NCBI GenBank assembly: GCA_021234155.1
Contig: JAJEKV010000006.1
Location: 6,235,727 to 6,299,726 of the forward strand
DNA from: Isoetes taiwanensis
Lineage: Eukaryota; Streptophyta; Lycopodiopsida; Isoetales; Isoetaceae
DNA length: 64,000 nt
Direction: 5' to 3'
This document shows positions 21,190 to 35,053 of the stretch, one piece after another. The stretch's first letter is position 1; each line of letters starts with the position of its first letter. The notes under the pieces were generated by a model, which worked only from the letters and a program-made list of their open reading frames with translations, was not told the DNA's origin and made no database searches. A program made the position numbers and the translations under genes.

Positions 21190-21820
21190 AAAACCCTAGA
21201 AAAAACCAACCCATCGCATCCGCTTACATAGGATATTCCGAGGCATATTTTCCTCAAAACGAATCCAAGCCTTCAAACCGTCACTCCAGCCTCCAACAAG
21301 AGGGTTGCCAAAAATTCCAAAATGTCCAGATTTGGAACCGGATATTGATTTCCCGCACAAATGCAAGGCAACCCTTTGAATAGCAACCTCTTTGGGCCGC
21401 CCCAAAACACAGGTTGCGACGAGCTTGCCCTGCAGAGGAAGAAGGAAGGATAGAGAGAGGAACATAGCACAAACCGTCCAGGTGAGTTCCTATTCGAATT
21501 TATGGTATGTTAGTCTAATTTATAGAGGGTCTCCCGAAAATCTCAGGAGGGATTTTTCCTTCAAATTTGTTGAAGCAAGGACCGAGAAAGGGTATTCTGA
21601 GATTGGGGCAGAGTTCCTTGATCAGCGATGTCGGAATTGATCGTTTCATTTCAGGACCTATTGTTAGAGTTCGTAGATATTTCAAGCTTTCCAGTGCCAG
21701 ACTTAGAGATCCGCAAGGCCTGGAGTTGCCCCAAATCCGTTCCCCAAGTTTAGCATTACAATGTGGACGTTTCCATCCTGCCCTGTTTTCATGCATACCA
21801 CTCCGCTGAAATATAAACAT
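21190..21820 (-). pseudogene. Leucine-rich-repeat fragment
   Basis: The minus-strand frame at 21,515-21,720 reads SLALESLKYLRTLTIGPEMK, IPTSLIKELCPNLRI and FNKFEGKIPPEIFG. This matches the plant extracellular LRR consensus (LxxLxxLxL, GxIPxxL). A second open stretch at 21,196-21,465 follows on the same strand but is less clear. There is no signal peptide, kinase or membrane segment. It is probably a remnant of a receptor-like protein or kinase. Confidence 0.5.
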
Positions 21821-21829
21821 GAATGTAAT

Positions 21830-24800
21830 GAAAAATTCCAGGTTGAGAAGAACGGCGAGCCCTGTAAATCCTACATGCTACTCCGGATCTGTTTTAACGC
21901 TAATATTTCTGTTCAATCTAGCTGTGCCGTTGCAAATGCGGTGAACAATAAGCAGATTACAACCGCCCACTTCCTCGCTTCTGCCATAGCCATGGTTTAT
22001 GCTCTGCTTTTGCAATGGAAACCCTTTTTGTAAAGTTTTGGCCCTGTTCAATTTAGAACGAGGTTTTAATTCGATTTTGAGGATTATGAAGCAGGAATTT
22101 GATGTAGAAATGAGCGATTCGTGGGCGCTTTCGAACATTTTAGGATTGAACAGTACACTCCTCTGCCCCTTTTTGAGCATGAATCGCCTTGGTTTTTTGA
22201 ATTTGTGCCCCAATTGGTGCGTTTTACAGACGAATTCTTGGATTTTTATGGCCGAATCCATGGCGCTTTCAACAAAATTTGGGATTCTTTTGGGTCCTCA
22301 GCCCAAAATCGTGTGTCTATCTGGTCGAATTGGGCTAAGCCCACAAATTAACCTGTCTATTGGCATGATTCTAGAAGCTTCCGCTCTCTTCTTGGAAATG
22401 GCGATAGGCTTGAGCAGATTCTGAAATCCTGAGCAGATTTTTGAATCAGATCGCAGCCGTTAAACCTTGGCCTTTAGACAGTTAAGATGCACTGCCAGAT
22501 TTAGACTCTTCACGGATGGTTGTTTGCTTACCGGCTGAATGCCAAGCAATTGCCAAGCATAATCGGGAAAAAAAACTCCGGCAATGGACAAAAAGGCTGA
22601 ATTAAATATCCAAGATACGTTCCCAAGAGAGCCAAACAGTATTAGGCCATATTTGAACTGCAAAATCTAGGAAGAGTATTTATGATCAAAGATAAACCAT
22701 GGATATGGCTTTAATCGACATTTACATATTAAGAATAAGAATGGGCATTTTAGCCATGCGGAGTCAAGACTCTATAGCATCCATTTGCAATATAATCTCT
22801 ATTTGACATGCAAAGAATCAAACAGAATATATCGACTCTGGATATGGCTCTATCTTCTATCTAATTTGGAGCAGAATATCTAGACCATGGATATGGCTAT
22901 TTTCTATCTAACTTGAAGGAGAATATATAGACCATGGATATGGCTTCAATTGATGGTTACATATTAAAAAAATGGATATGCATTTCACAAAGTGCTATAT
23001 ATTTAGAGAATCATCATGTGGATGGGCATGTTGCCCATGCCGAGTCAAGATTCTATAGCATCCAATTGCAATACAAATCTCTATATGACATGCAAAATAT
23101 GAATTGGCATTGTAAATTGGAACAATTCTTAGTTACCTGCGAAGAATGAATTGGCATATGCTTTAGATAGATGGTGAAGTAGCGCTCTAAGCACACATCT
23201 ACTTTGACAGACATCGATCTGCATCAAGTTTCAGATTGGTGGTCGTCCAAGAAAAATGTAAAAAAATACTGGCAAACATGCATCCTTTCCATGGCACCCA
23301 TTGATGATCCGACATCTGACCAGCATAACTCAATTTCCTCCTGCATTTCATTAGATCCGACTAAGGGTTCCACTGTGCTCATCTTTCGTAACGGGTCAAA
23401 TTGCAATTGACAAAGCATTGATTAGAACTCTATCGGAAATTTGACCATAAGTCAGCTGGAAAGTTGACTTGAAGTTTCGACGTCTTCCCCCTCTACACGC
23501 TGCACACTTAGATTCGGCCGCATGGGGCGCCGGCTCCGCCGACGCTAAATTCTTGTATAGCATTAAGATTATGAAAATATGCATAGTAGTAGTGGTAGTG
23601 GTAGTGGTATAGATAGACTATTTTCTAGCCTAGGCATGTATCACCTCCACCTCAGCAAAATCTGAGGTGGCATGAGTTTAACCATTAGATCTTCAACTTT
23701 AGAAATCAAAGGCTATGGAAATTCGAAAATGGTCAAGAAAATAAAGCGGAGATGCGACGAGGCGCATCCTGACGTCGTCTTCAGTCTGTATCCTGAGTTT
23801 GCTACACGAAGTGTGCAAGTCGAAAATTTGGCAGTGATTTTTTTTTTTCATTGCTTTTTCATTCCTATCTTTTTCTCTTCAACGCATTTCCCTTTCATCT
23901 TGCTAAATCTGGGGACGATGCCGGATGCCTGTTTCTCCTGGCTTTGTAGCGAAGCTATCTTCTGCAGTTAAAAGCATATGGAAAGTGGATACTGGAGATC
24001 TCTACCTTGTACCGGCAAAAAACCTAGCTGAAGTCTGCCATTAGGAAGGTCTCTTATAAAAGGTATTTGAATATTTGCAACTCTTGAAGATCCGATTTGG
24101 TTGGTGAAGCAACATGATTCTTGTTTTTTCTAGGTATAAACTTTGGCAAGAATAGCAGAAAGTACGGGTAATGGCGCCTCAGCGTCATTCTTAGAGATTT
24201 GTCAGACCAATTTTTATTCCAGGTTTGTCATTAGCTTTCCAAAACGATTCATAGGAAGGCTAAGCTTGAGCTTTTTGACAATATACCTGTCATCGCTACC
24301 TTATCTTGTAACACAAAAGCCCATGTTACGTTTCAATGTGTAACGAGAAATATTGTAACGCTATTGTTCTCCTGGCATCCTTAATCTAGCTATTGGCACC
24401 CTTAATCTAGCTACGGTGTACTTGATTTACTTATCTTGGAATCTCAAGCTTCATTTTCCTCTGGGTATACCTAAGCTATGGAAGACTTGTGAAGAAGCTT
24501 GTAGTAGTTATCGATTGTATTCCTTAGAAAGCACATTGCAATGGAGCTATTCATAATAGAAATTACAGCTTCAAGCCCTCTTGTGAATTTTGCTTTATCT
24601 GTCATCTAGGTAGCAAACCTAGACATATGACAATGGCTTCTTTGCTTCCTTGATACTTTTAAAACTCAAGCTTTCTCAAAGGAATTTGAAACTGAGAAGT
24701 GAATTTCAGGATTTTTAAACAAGATATGTAACTGAGTTGCCTGCGTGACTGCGTGACTGTTCAATGCAGCCATCCACTAAGATTAGGTTTATTCAGCCTG

Positions 24801-25260
24801 CACTGCTCCATAAATCAAGCATAAATGCTGCAAGCAAGTCTGATAAATTTGGAATATGCAAATGAAACTATCGACACGAATTAGCTTCACTTGGCTCCAT
24901 GCAGTTCTTTCATCCGTAATTGAATGATTTATATAGTGCTGTAAAAGTTGGTGCTGCAAAGAATTGCACCCAAAAAGTAGGGCAGAGACACGCCTTACTA
25001 TGGAACCGTTATGGATGAATGTGCAGTGCATTATATTGTTATTTCAAGCGAACAATCAAATATGAAAGTACAAACATAAAATCTTCTTATAATTTCATTA
25101 AGGCCCACAAGAGAAACATCGGGGGACTAACAAAGGCATTTATTCCAATGGCGTCAACTTGGGTTCACCTCTTAGAATCTAATTATTTCAGCTTAATTAT
25201 TTCAGCTGTAAATATGTTTCCAACTTGCATGCTTTGGTGATGATGGGGGATGGGATCAAT
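21830..25260. other. No confident gene; diverged repeat inside
   Basis: The region has several open frames of 60-140 codons (for example 21,999-22,424 and 23,672-23,971), none with a recognisable domain. A GTAGTGGTAGTGG microsatellite lies near 23,587-23,610. Confidence 0.5.
22690..23105. repeat. Diverged tandem duplication, about 240-bp period
   Basis: The segments at 22,690-22,812 and 22,928-23,100 share an ordered set of words: ACCATGGATATGGCTT, TTACATATTAA, GAGTCAAGA and CTATAGCATCCA. Substitutions and indels separate them, so it is an old duplication. The word ATGGATATGGCT recurs in between. Confidence 0.6.
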
Positions 25261-25316
25261 GGCCAGGTTAGTTTTTGGGCAGAGTGTACAAAGAGGTTTC
25301 CATTCAAGAGTTAGAT

Positions 25317-28300
25317 ATGGCGGATGCTGCTGGAGTAGAAATCATGGAAACTCCAGTGGACCCATGTGGTGGGGGCCAGCACACTCTTGTAGCACTTGAC
25401 AAGGCTTTGCCAGCCACTCGCTTGCTCGAGAAACGTCGCCTCATGTTCCAAGTCCAGGAAGCTCTTGAGCACCAGAAAATCGAGGCTGCACGGTAGGCTG
25501 CTTTCCACAATCCACAACCTCTTTTAATGCTTTTGTGAATTTTGCATTAACTTCTTTCTGTAGGAAGGAAGAAGAACTCACCAAACGAGAAGAAGAATTG
25601 AGGCAAAGGGATCGTGATTTGCAAGATTCCCTTATACGTTTTTCAAAATTTTTGCAGGTGATGAGTTGCATTTGCTTTGCCATGCTCTTTCGGTTTTCTA
25701 CTTTTGTTGTATGTGCCCACTGAGGTTGCTATATTGTTTGTAAAGTCGATTATGAAGTGCATTAGCTCCCAACTCTTTTGTCATTGGACAAACTGCAGCC
25801 TTTAAATTTTTGACTTCCATGTCATCTAGCAACCTAAGCAACACTCTTTGTATTGTGTTCTGCTCCCATCATTGCGACCACGATGTCAATCGTCGTTATA
25901 GAAATGCTGTATGCAGCAACATTATGAACACATGCAACAGCCTTCGTGGAAATAGACACAGTGATGATTGTAAATTAAGTAAAGTAACCCCGTTATTAAT
26001 GTGGGAGGCATGCTGATTTTGAAAGCATGAAGTTCTACATTGTGTATTTTGTATTTGCCATTCACACAACTGGAAATAGAGTATTACATATTAGTTGCAA
26101 CATCATTATTTTATCTTCTATTTCCAATATCCAGTAGTTGTTTCTATATTGGTAAGGACAAGGGCAACATAGATATTGATATAGCTGAACCTCATACCAT
26201 CTTCCGCTCTCCTGGCATTGTAGTAGACCTTATGCAGCCACCCTAGGGAATCTGCCTTTTTTTAAGTTACTTCAACGAAATCTTTTCTTTAACAAACTTA
26301 GGAAACTCATATACTTGTAATGCAATACAACTAAGGCAATTTAGCCGATTCTTCACATGCTTTGTTACAGACAGCAAGAGAGAGCCTTATTTCTATGGCC
26401 ATGTGAGATTGTTTATTTTATAAATTGACATGCCCTATTAGCAGAAAGCCCGTAGAAGGATGGAAAATCTCAGGCATCATTTTTACATTAAAAAAAGGTT
26501 AGGTATGCTAGTCCATGACCACAAGTTAACAGCTAGGAAAATCTTTTTTGCATGAAAGCCAACTTTACATGGTAAAACGGCCATCCTGGATTATAGATGT
26601 CTTTTAGATACAGATGGCCAACCTATGATTTAGCACACTCCATTTGCAACTTCTTGAAGATATAGACCTCCATCCCCATAATTCATGTTAATTTGCAGGC
26701 TGGCATCAAACAGCACTCCATGCAGCATCTTGATAGATTAAGCAGCTTGCTTTGATAAAGAATTACGAATGGTTGATGAGATCCCAAAGGATAATTAGAG
26801 TCTTCCTGGTGCTAATGAATAAACACTTTCTATATTCACACAGTTGCTGCACTTCTGTCTGTTGAAACAGTGTGGAGGATTGCCCTTAGGGATGCCAGAT
26901 GTCTTATGATGAAGTCAGCAATTGCAGATCTCTCTTATTTTTGGTCTTCTCTGTAGAGTTCAGGCGTAAAGCATTGAATTTTTTACTCTATAGTTTCTCA
27001 ATTTAGTCTACGGCATGCTTGGATCCCTAGTATGAATGGGAATCCTCAACATGCAACATCATGCACAGCCTAGAAGGTAAGCATTTGTGGCCTCATAAAG
27101 TTAAATGTTGCTGTCAGAATTTATGCTCTTGCTTTGCATAATTATTTTATCTTTTATTGCATTCATTTTTTCTGATTATGATATGCTGATATAGTGTATC
27201 TTTTTAGGAAAATAATATAAAAAGGATACGTGCTGAGAAGAGAGCTGCAAATGAGATGAAAGTTCGACAGGAAAAGGTTATTGCTTCTTATTACATGCCT
27301 ATGGACTGTTAGCAATCAAAGAGATGCCATGTAATAGTTTCTATGTTTGTTAATGACACTGGGAGTTACTTAGACTCTAATGCCCCGCATTTATATGCAA
27401 AAGTTTGATTACATGGATGTATTGGTACCTCAAGTAGCTATCTGGGCCGTAAACATTAATAATCTGAACATTAATAATCTGAACAGTGACAACAAACATA
27501 ATGGGACATGTTCTGCTATATCTAATCTCTTTCAATGAAGTCTATATTGGGGATAAAAGATATTTGGTACTACATTATAAGGCTTTCAAGGCTCTGATCT
27601 TCATGCATGTCCAGGAAGCAGAAATTAGCGAAATTGAAACAACTATAGGACAACTGCAACATGAGAAGACCACCTCAAAGAGAGCCTTACATAGGATGAT
27701 GTCATATCAGAAATATTTGGAAACAGTTACTGAAGCTTCAAACGAGTTTCAGGAGATAAATGACTTGCTATTGAGGTGATGACTTGCTATTGTTAGCTGC
27801 TCTTTTTTATTGCTTCTAGGTGTGACACCAGAGTATTACACGTTTTCTTTCGCATAAATGCACCACTTTAAACGAATTGGAACTCATCTTTGTTGAGGTG
27901 GTGATAATGATTGGTGAACTAGCGTTTTGCATTTGTTTCATATGCAATGGTTGTGATGGCTATACATTTTATTGCAGTTGATCTAGTCTTTGCTGTATCT
28001 TATACTGCACCCAACTATTTTGGTTTAGTGACCACTATTAAATTAAAATTGTTGTCACACAGCAGACATGGGACGCTGTCGAGTACAAATGAGGAATTAA
28101 GAAAAGAAGTTGAGGAATGTGCAGTTACGACAGATGCATTGCGGGCAGACATGCAATCCTATTGTAAATCTTCAGTTACTGAGATTTTGAACCTGGAAAA
28201 CTATCTCGCTTTTCTTAAACAGGAGTGTGATAGAAAGAAACAAGAAACAGGTGAAATGCAGAAAAAGGTAGAGGCTATCCTAGAGGTTGCATCTCACAGG

Positions 28301-28935
28301 ACACTTGTACGAGGACAGGTCTGATTTCTCTTTCATCTAATCTTAGCATAAAATCTCAATCTGTAGAAGCAAGGTCAATTAATGGCTGGTAAGTACAACA
28401 GAGTCAGACCCATAAGTATCTAGGTCAAGCTACATGAGTTCCATCATCTGCTCTCCTCAATATGATAAAGTAAACCATCTAGTCAGTAAACCATCTCTGC
28501 GTGCCAAGTAATTGTGTTTTCCCAATAGTTGTCCCAGGATTCACTATAGCTTTAGAAATTGCCTTATTTAAACCTTGTCAAATAGCTTCAGAGTTGTGTC
28601 ACATGGGGGTTGTTGGATTGGCTATGAACAAGCTGGGGCGAATGAAGCTACATTTAGACAACTCCAAATCCACTTTATGTCATTTTTATTGTTGTTCACA
28701 ACACTATAAAAATATTTAATTTTTTGGACAATAATCCTCATTTCTAATACACTTGTGGCAGACAAGCATGGCAATAGAGAATTTATTTAATCGAATGCAC
28801 AAGAAGTCCAGAGTATATCGTCCTCAATACACTAATACTCTACATCAAATAACTGCATTAGGGGATTATTTGTCGGATACTAATCAAATTATCAAAGCTT
28901 TTAGAAGTGGAAAGCCGTTTTTAAATACAAATTGA
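25317..28935 (+). CDS. CCDC42/CFAP73-like flagellar coiled-coil protein
   Basis: Six exons with GT-AG introns: 25,317-25,492, 25,564-25,657, 27,208-27,276, 27,615-27,775, 28,066-28,318 and 28,762-28,935. They sum to 927 nt, keep phase at every junction and give 308 residues, close to the roughly 316 of human CCDC42. Matching features are LLEKRRLMFQVQEALEHQK near residue 35, the heptad-rich EELTKREEELRQRDRDLQ, DSLIRFSKFLQ, then ENNIKRIRAEKR, YQKYLETVTEASNEFQEI and the C-terminal MAIENLFNRM. The start is the ATG before ADAAGVEIME; an upstream frame lacks an ATG. In the family these proteins act in the axoneme, or in basal-body and sperm-tail assembly. No disruption is seen, so the gene looks functional. 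Expression is expected in sperm-forming cells. Confidence 0.9.
25658..27207 (+). other. Large second intron of the CCDC42-like gene
   Basis: The 1.55-kb intron runs from GTGATG to TTTTTAG. It holds no recognisable gene or mobile element. Confidence 0.8.
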
Positions 28936-31900
28936 ATTTCTTCATTTGAGCCAATGTGGGATGTGTTTACCTGATGACCACAATTCTTTTAAATCATTTG
29001 CTTGTTAATACATTATTGAATAATTGTTGTAATAAATATAGTTATTGCACTTTAACCACGAGGCTTTTTTATCCAAGCAATCGGGGCAATTGATTCAAGC
29101 TCTATGACAGGGCAGAGCAGGCACAAATCTCAACTGCAAATCTGATAGCCACAGTTGTGCGCCTATTTTTGATTCAGTAGCTGCTCCAGAGGTTGATAAC
29201 CTTCTTTGTATTGGAGCTTAATAATCTACTCATGGATGCTGATAATCCAGGCCAGCTATGTAATAATTGAGCTGTGGATGTTCAAACCTGGGCCGACTGC
29301 AAAGGCTTTTTACCTCCCTTACCTTTTGATTGCCCATTACCTTAGATAACCGGGCTTGCCCATTTATCTGAGGTAATGAACTGCCGTGGGAGATGAACCT
29401 CTTCTTCTCAAGCTTTGTGATGACATAACTCCATGTGCTTGAGTGTTGTCCTATGTGAGTTGCTATCAAAAAGTTCTTCCATTTCTAGGGAGACGAAAAC
29501 TAAAGTTCTTCCATTTCTAGGGAGACGAAAACTGATATTGTTAAAGTTACGACAAACAAATAGGACGTATTTGAAGATATATCAATTGAGGAAAAAGCTA
29601 TTAATTGAAAAAGCTATTAATTAGAAATAACGATGCTGCAAACAGCAAAAATAGCTCAAAGATTGCCAAGTTTGCATGTTTCTTGAAGAACAAAGGCAAA
29701 TTTTATAACATTCCAGCACATTAGATCCCATTTATATGTACAAGAACATTTACTTACAGAAAGCCATCTCGGGGAAATCCTGATATCACGGGAAATCCTG
29801 ATATCACGGGGACCTTGGAGCTCTACTGCATGCAGCTTCTTGCACCACCTCCGGTTCCTAATGGTATGAGATGTATGAAATACTATCTATCTATCTATCT
29901 TATGTAGTTGCTGAAGGGATTAACCATAGAAGGAGGATAAATGGAGAAATACAATAGATAAATGGAGAAGCATTGATTCATTCAGCCGGTGAACCCTGCA
30001 AGAAACCATGACTCGGACAAAGAGAAAGGATTGAAATTGCAATTTTAAGAGTTTGTCATTTTAATAAAAGAAAAGATTTCTTAGGTTGCCTATAAGCTAC
30101 ACCTCAAAAGAAAAGATGGGATGGCCCAAATATGTAAGAAGCTATGTTGAAAGGAACTTGAACGTTTTTTTATTGCCTAGTCATGGTTCAATGCTAAATC
30201 TCCATCTCTCAGATAGGTTATAGAAGATTCACTCTTTGCTTTCCATGAAGAACAATCGATTAGAAAATACCATTCAATTATTCGTTTCGCCAAATTGTTG
30301 TTTAGTTTCAAAGCAATCTGAACTAATCTTATCTGCACTGAGGTATTTTCTACTTGTTGTCTACACTCTGAAGGAGATAGTATACCAGAGGAATTTTTGT
30401 CAGCAAATAAATTGCATATAAACCTCCAAGTTTTAGAGTGTATTCTTTCTTGCAAACCCATATCAGGGCCATATACATTGGAAGGTGCTATTGTCATGAT
30501 CAACTGTTTATGGACCTTCCCCGAATCGAGCTTTGGATTAAGCAAGCAAACATTGTCTACTAGAATGCCTGTTTGTATAGGGAAACAGAGATGGGGAGCA
30601 ACATTTTGCAATCTCAGAAGGGGTCCTGCGACCGGCGTTAGTGGGGAGCGGGTCTTCTGAGGTTGCAGAATGCTGCGGCCAATCTCAGTTCCCCTACAAC
30701 GTGGAAACTGGAATTTATCCGATACCTAAACCTTTTACCTGTTGAGCAGAATGAGTAGGGCCGACTTCCATTCCAAGACGGAATGAACCACCCGGTTTCC
30801 ATGTTGTATTGCAAAGCCTTGCCACAAGCTATTAATTGTCACAAAACTTTTGAAATCCATAAGACAAGAATGAACAGACATGAGACCAATGGATGGAAAT
30901 AGGTGTGAATAGCGGCAAACGTATGATAAAAACTCAATTCTTTTTTCTAGGGGGTGCATGCTTTATCTGAATGCATGCTTTAGAATTCTTTGAATTTTTA
31001 CAATTGATGCTCACAGTACATGCATATACATTTCCTAGTCTCATTGTATAGTTTGAAATACCATAGTCACCGTGAAACACGATAGTCATCGACTGCTACT
31101 TCAAAAGATTCTTTTCCATATTTTGTTAATTGCGTGCAATTTCCTGTTATGTTCATTCGCTCTTTCTAGCTCAAATATATTAAATATATTATGGTTGATA
31201 TCAGTAATCAATACCAAATTTGGTTCGGTTTTTTCTCCCTCTACATTTAAAAGTACCGTGATGATACACCTTGGCTCTGCATTGGTGCACGCCCAATTTT
31301 ATAGACTTCAACAGGGTTTGGAAATATATACCTTTTTCTGACATATTCAACTTACAGTGCCTGAGTATAATTAAGATTAAAGCGACAAACAATATTTATC
31401 ATTAATATATACATGCTATGCTACCGATTCAACTCGACTAACCAAAACCAATCTTCGAACTTTGAGCTTAGGCAACACAAATAGAACAAATAGATTGCAA
31501 AGTATCTTAGAACTAGCCTACCTGATTCTGAGAAGTAAACCAACACTGTCCAATTCTACTACGAAGCTGGATTTAAAGCTTTGGACAAAAAGTGAGATTA
31601 TTCTTTAAGATACAATAGTTCTCAAACCTCAATGCCCGAACTAGACTCATGCCATTGGAAAACTGAGCTTCAAAAAAAAAAAAAAAAAAAAGAGCTCGCT
31701 CTTAGAAAAAAGATCCTACAAAGAGTTTCGAACTGCCAATAAAATAAACTGTAACGGCCGATTTTTTGAAGCCTCCACGACATAGAAAATGAGCAGGGAA
31801 AACCTAAAAGCTTTGCTTACCTTTTTGAACAACCTTGGCTTTTTATATTCTTATCATTCGTCCAAGTACTAACCAGCGCCGCATCCAACTCCAACTTTGA

Positions 31901-33130
31901 TTCGGCAAATGCCTGACGCTCCTTTTTATATGAAAACAAAACAAAAGTCTAGATCCCTGGGGCCTCTAGAAGAAACCAGAAGCAAATAATCATAGTCTCT
32001 AGAAAAATCATGACCTTCCGAAAACGCCTACTACACTCTTCCGAAAATTTTGGTGCTTCCACGTCGTCAATCCTAAACATAGATAAAAAATAATCACACA
32101 CTACATTTAAGCCGCCGCCTTATCTAACCTATTACATTTATATATTAGAGATAATATATGACACATCACCATGATTACTTAATAGACATGTCAATTAATT
32201 ATGAGTATAGGTATAGACTTGCTAATTAAATTTGCTAACTAAATAATTTCATTAATATAATCCCTTAAATAGAGATTGGGTGCCACTTGGCCTCAATTGA
32301 TTAGACCAAGAGCACTTACCATAAGTAGCCATCTAACGTAGTATAGCCCAAACCCTAAATCGAATTTGGGGTTTTACCTAAATCTAAAGAGCAGTAGCAG
32401 CCAAGGAGAGGACGGATATGCCTCATGATGACGGATTGTCCCAAGAAACAGGTAGGAGAGCTAGATAGGTTGATTGGTTAGTAGCTAGTGACTGACATTT
32501 CGTTGACTAGATGGTTGTATAGTAGTTCAATTTTGCACTTCTTGTGCTTGAGGAAGGAAGGTAGAGAACTAAAAGTTAGTAGATGTATGGATGATTCTAA
32601 CTAGAGTCCCTATATATCCTATTAGATTCAACCTTTGTATAGAGCCTGTCTGGTTGTAAATGCTATGTGGTGATTGAGCACCAGACAATGGGGATAGTAA
32701 AATTATAGAGCTAGGACCTTTCTGAGTGCAGCTACTATGGCTTTATAGTAAGTTGGGCTTATAGTCAGTCAATGTATGTGGCCGGGTATGGGTCTAACAC
32801 CCACTGGGTAGGGTGAACCATGACTCAATATGGGGTTTAATCGGGTAAGGACGCGTGAACTTGCTCCTTGAGCTGGCCCATAACTCCATTGTGCTCTTGG
32901 AGGAGGCTTGTCTTGTTCCTACCTCATTGAACAGCGAAGATGCAACCTGCAGTGATTCTATAGGGTGGATCATTGGAATCATGTCTCCAGAAAAGACTAC
33001 AATCACTGCTCAACCTATTTCAGCCGATCTGCAGAGTGTGCACAAGAGGGGCAGACGATTAGCCAATGTTCTATGGAAGCCAATGCCATTCTCATGTATC
33101 TATTGTTATCCATGGGCCTTGACATTAGTC
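28936..33130. other. Long stretch without a recognised gene
   Basis: About 4.2 kb, AT-rich. It contains a 32-bp perfect tandem duplication near 29,470-29,532 (AAAGTTCTTCCATTTCTAGG start), a CTAT microsatellite near 29,884-29,900 and a poly-A run at about 31,672-31,691. A 144-codon minus-strand frame at 30,177-30,611 has no domain I know. Promoter-like sequence with AAACCCTAAAT near 32,348 is present, but no exon was found. Confidence 0.5.
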
Positions 33131-33432
33131 GAGTTCGAACACGGGTAGGGAACCTTATTTTTGATGCATTATATATGTTTTATAACTACGTTCAATGATG
33201 ATAGATGCTGTTGTTAATATGTAGATGTGCTTCTGCATCATAGGATGTCCCAGAGGAGGAATGGACAGACGATACTTTCGTGCCCTCCACTCGGACAATG
33301 GACCATCACAAGTGGTCCGAATCAGATAAATAACCTTTCTTGATGATAGTAGTCGTTGAGAAAGGGGTTTTTTCATATATGTAGGATGGGAGCATCGTTT
33401 AGATCCTGGGAGCGTCACAATGGTATCAGAGC
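33130..33432 (+). mobile_element. Copia-type LTR end and primer-binding site
   Basis: TGGTATCAGAGC at 33,421-33,432 is complementary to the 3' end of initiator tRNA-Met, the usual copia primer site. It directly follows GAGCGTCACA, which ends in the CA expected of an LTR. I could not place the LTR's 5' TG with certainty, and no gag-pol frame follows on the right. This is likely a solo or deleted element. Confidence 0.6.
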
Positions 33433-33604
33433 AAGATCTCGGTAGACTGAATCATAGCACTGGCCATGCCCTATGTAGTGAGTTGATGAGTTATAGGAAG
33501 TGTACTTGTGATAAAAAGTACTAAAACTTTTTCTGCGAATAATATAAGATGTCATTGTTCTTAGCAGTATTAACTTCGAATAAAGGGTTTTTGCGTTTCC
33601 ACTA

Positions 33605-34497
33605 GGGTATTGAATTATAAGTAGTTGTAGAAATTTAAATTGTGATTGTGTATTAGGATCTAAGTTAGGATGGAAGGATGAAACAGGGAAGATCATACGA
33701 AAATTCTGTTAAAAAAAAAGAAAAAGGAAAAGAAAAGTAAAGTAATAAAGTGAAGAAGCTAGGCAAAGGAGGTCCCTTGCTCAAATCGGCCATAACTTTT
33801 CTAGGGAGCTCGGACCAAGGCGATTTTTGTGTATCTGCATAGAGCACAAGTATATCTACCAAAGCCCTTAGAAATCCCCATGAGCATATCCATAAGCAAG
33901 AAGATTTTTAAGCAGAAGAAAGGTTGTGTGTAGGTACAAAAACAGAGTTCAAATTTAAATCTAAGCCGCATTTTGTTTGTACAAAAAAACGTATTGAGCA
34001 GATTCATAGGCAAAAAGATTTTTTAGGCAGAAGAAAAGGTGATGCTTAGGTAAAAAAAGAGTGTTAGAATTTAAATCTAAGCCACATTTTGTTTTTAGAT
34101 CCACAAGTAAGAAGATTTTTTGGGCAGAAGAAAAGGTGGTGCATAGGTACAAAAAGAGTGTTAGAATTTAAATCTAAGTCGTATTTGTTTGTACGTGCCA
34201 CTGTAGAAAATATAGCAGGCGCGTATAGAAAACAACATTAAAAAACATCCTTTGGAGGATTTAAATCCTTGATCTTTCGTGTATTTGTTTTGTATACTGT
34301 ACAACCATATAATTATATCATGTTACTACTTATTTTATACTACTTATTCTAAATAGTTAAACTATAAATAGTTGTGGATAATCATATTATAGCGTAATTA
34401 TAAGTATTTGAATTATAAGTAGTTGTAGAGAATTAAGTTGTGATTGTGTATTAGGATCTAAGTTAGGGTGGAGGAGCAAGATCATAACTGAATTCTG

Positions 34498-34541
<44 letters not shown>

Positions 34542-35035
34542 AAAGAAAAGTAAAATGGTGAAGAAACTGGGCAAAGAGGGTCACCTGCTCAAATCAGCCG
34601 TAAATTTTCCAAGGAGCTCGGATCAAGGCAGATTTTTCATGTTTGCATAGAGCACAATATCAAAACCCCTAAAAATCCCCATGAGGAAATCCACAAGCAC
34701 GAAGATTTTCAAGCAGAAGAAAAGGTTGCACGTAGGTACAAAAAGAGAGTTAGAATTTAAATCTAAGCCATATTTTGTTTGTATGCATCACTATATAGAG
34801 AAGATCCACAAGCAAGCAGATTTTTTAGACAGAAGAAAAGGTGGCGCTTTAGATAGAAAAGTGTTAGGATTTAAATCTAAGCTGCATTTTGTCGTATGTG
34901 CCACCGTATAGAGCAGATCCAAACGCAAGAACATTTTTAAGGCAGAAGAAAAGGTGGTGTATAGGTACAAAAAGAGTGTTAGAATTTAAATTTAGGCCAC
35001 ATTTTGTTTGTACGTGCCACCGTATATAGACAAAC
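33605..35035. repeat. Nested duplication with roughly 105-bp tandem repeats
   Basis: Two blocks, about 33,605-34,200 and 34,400-35,035, are copies of each other and start at ATTGTGATTGTGTATTAGGATC. Each contains about three units of roughly 105 bp built on GGCAGAAGAAAAGGTGGTGC and AGAATTTAAATCTAAGCC, ending near ATTTTGTTTGTACGTGCCAC. The second block carries a poly-A run of about 42 nt at 34,498-34,539. The repeats lie where the internal region of a copia element would be, so they may be its expanded remains. Confidence 0.8.
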
Positions 35036-35053
35036 CCTTGAGCTTCTAACCAA

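Noticed and set aside
30177-30611. 144-codon minus-strand ORF as a gene
   Set aside because: No motif, no splice partners and no promoter were recognised; kept only as a note in the region entry.
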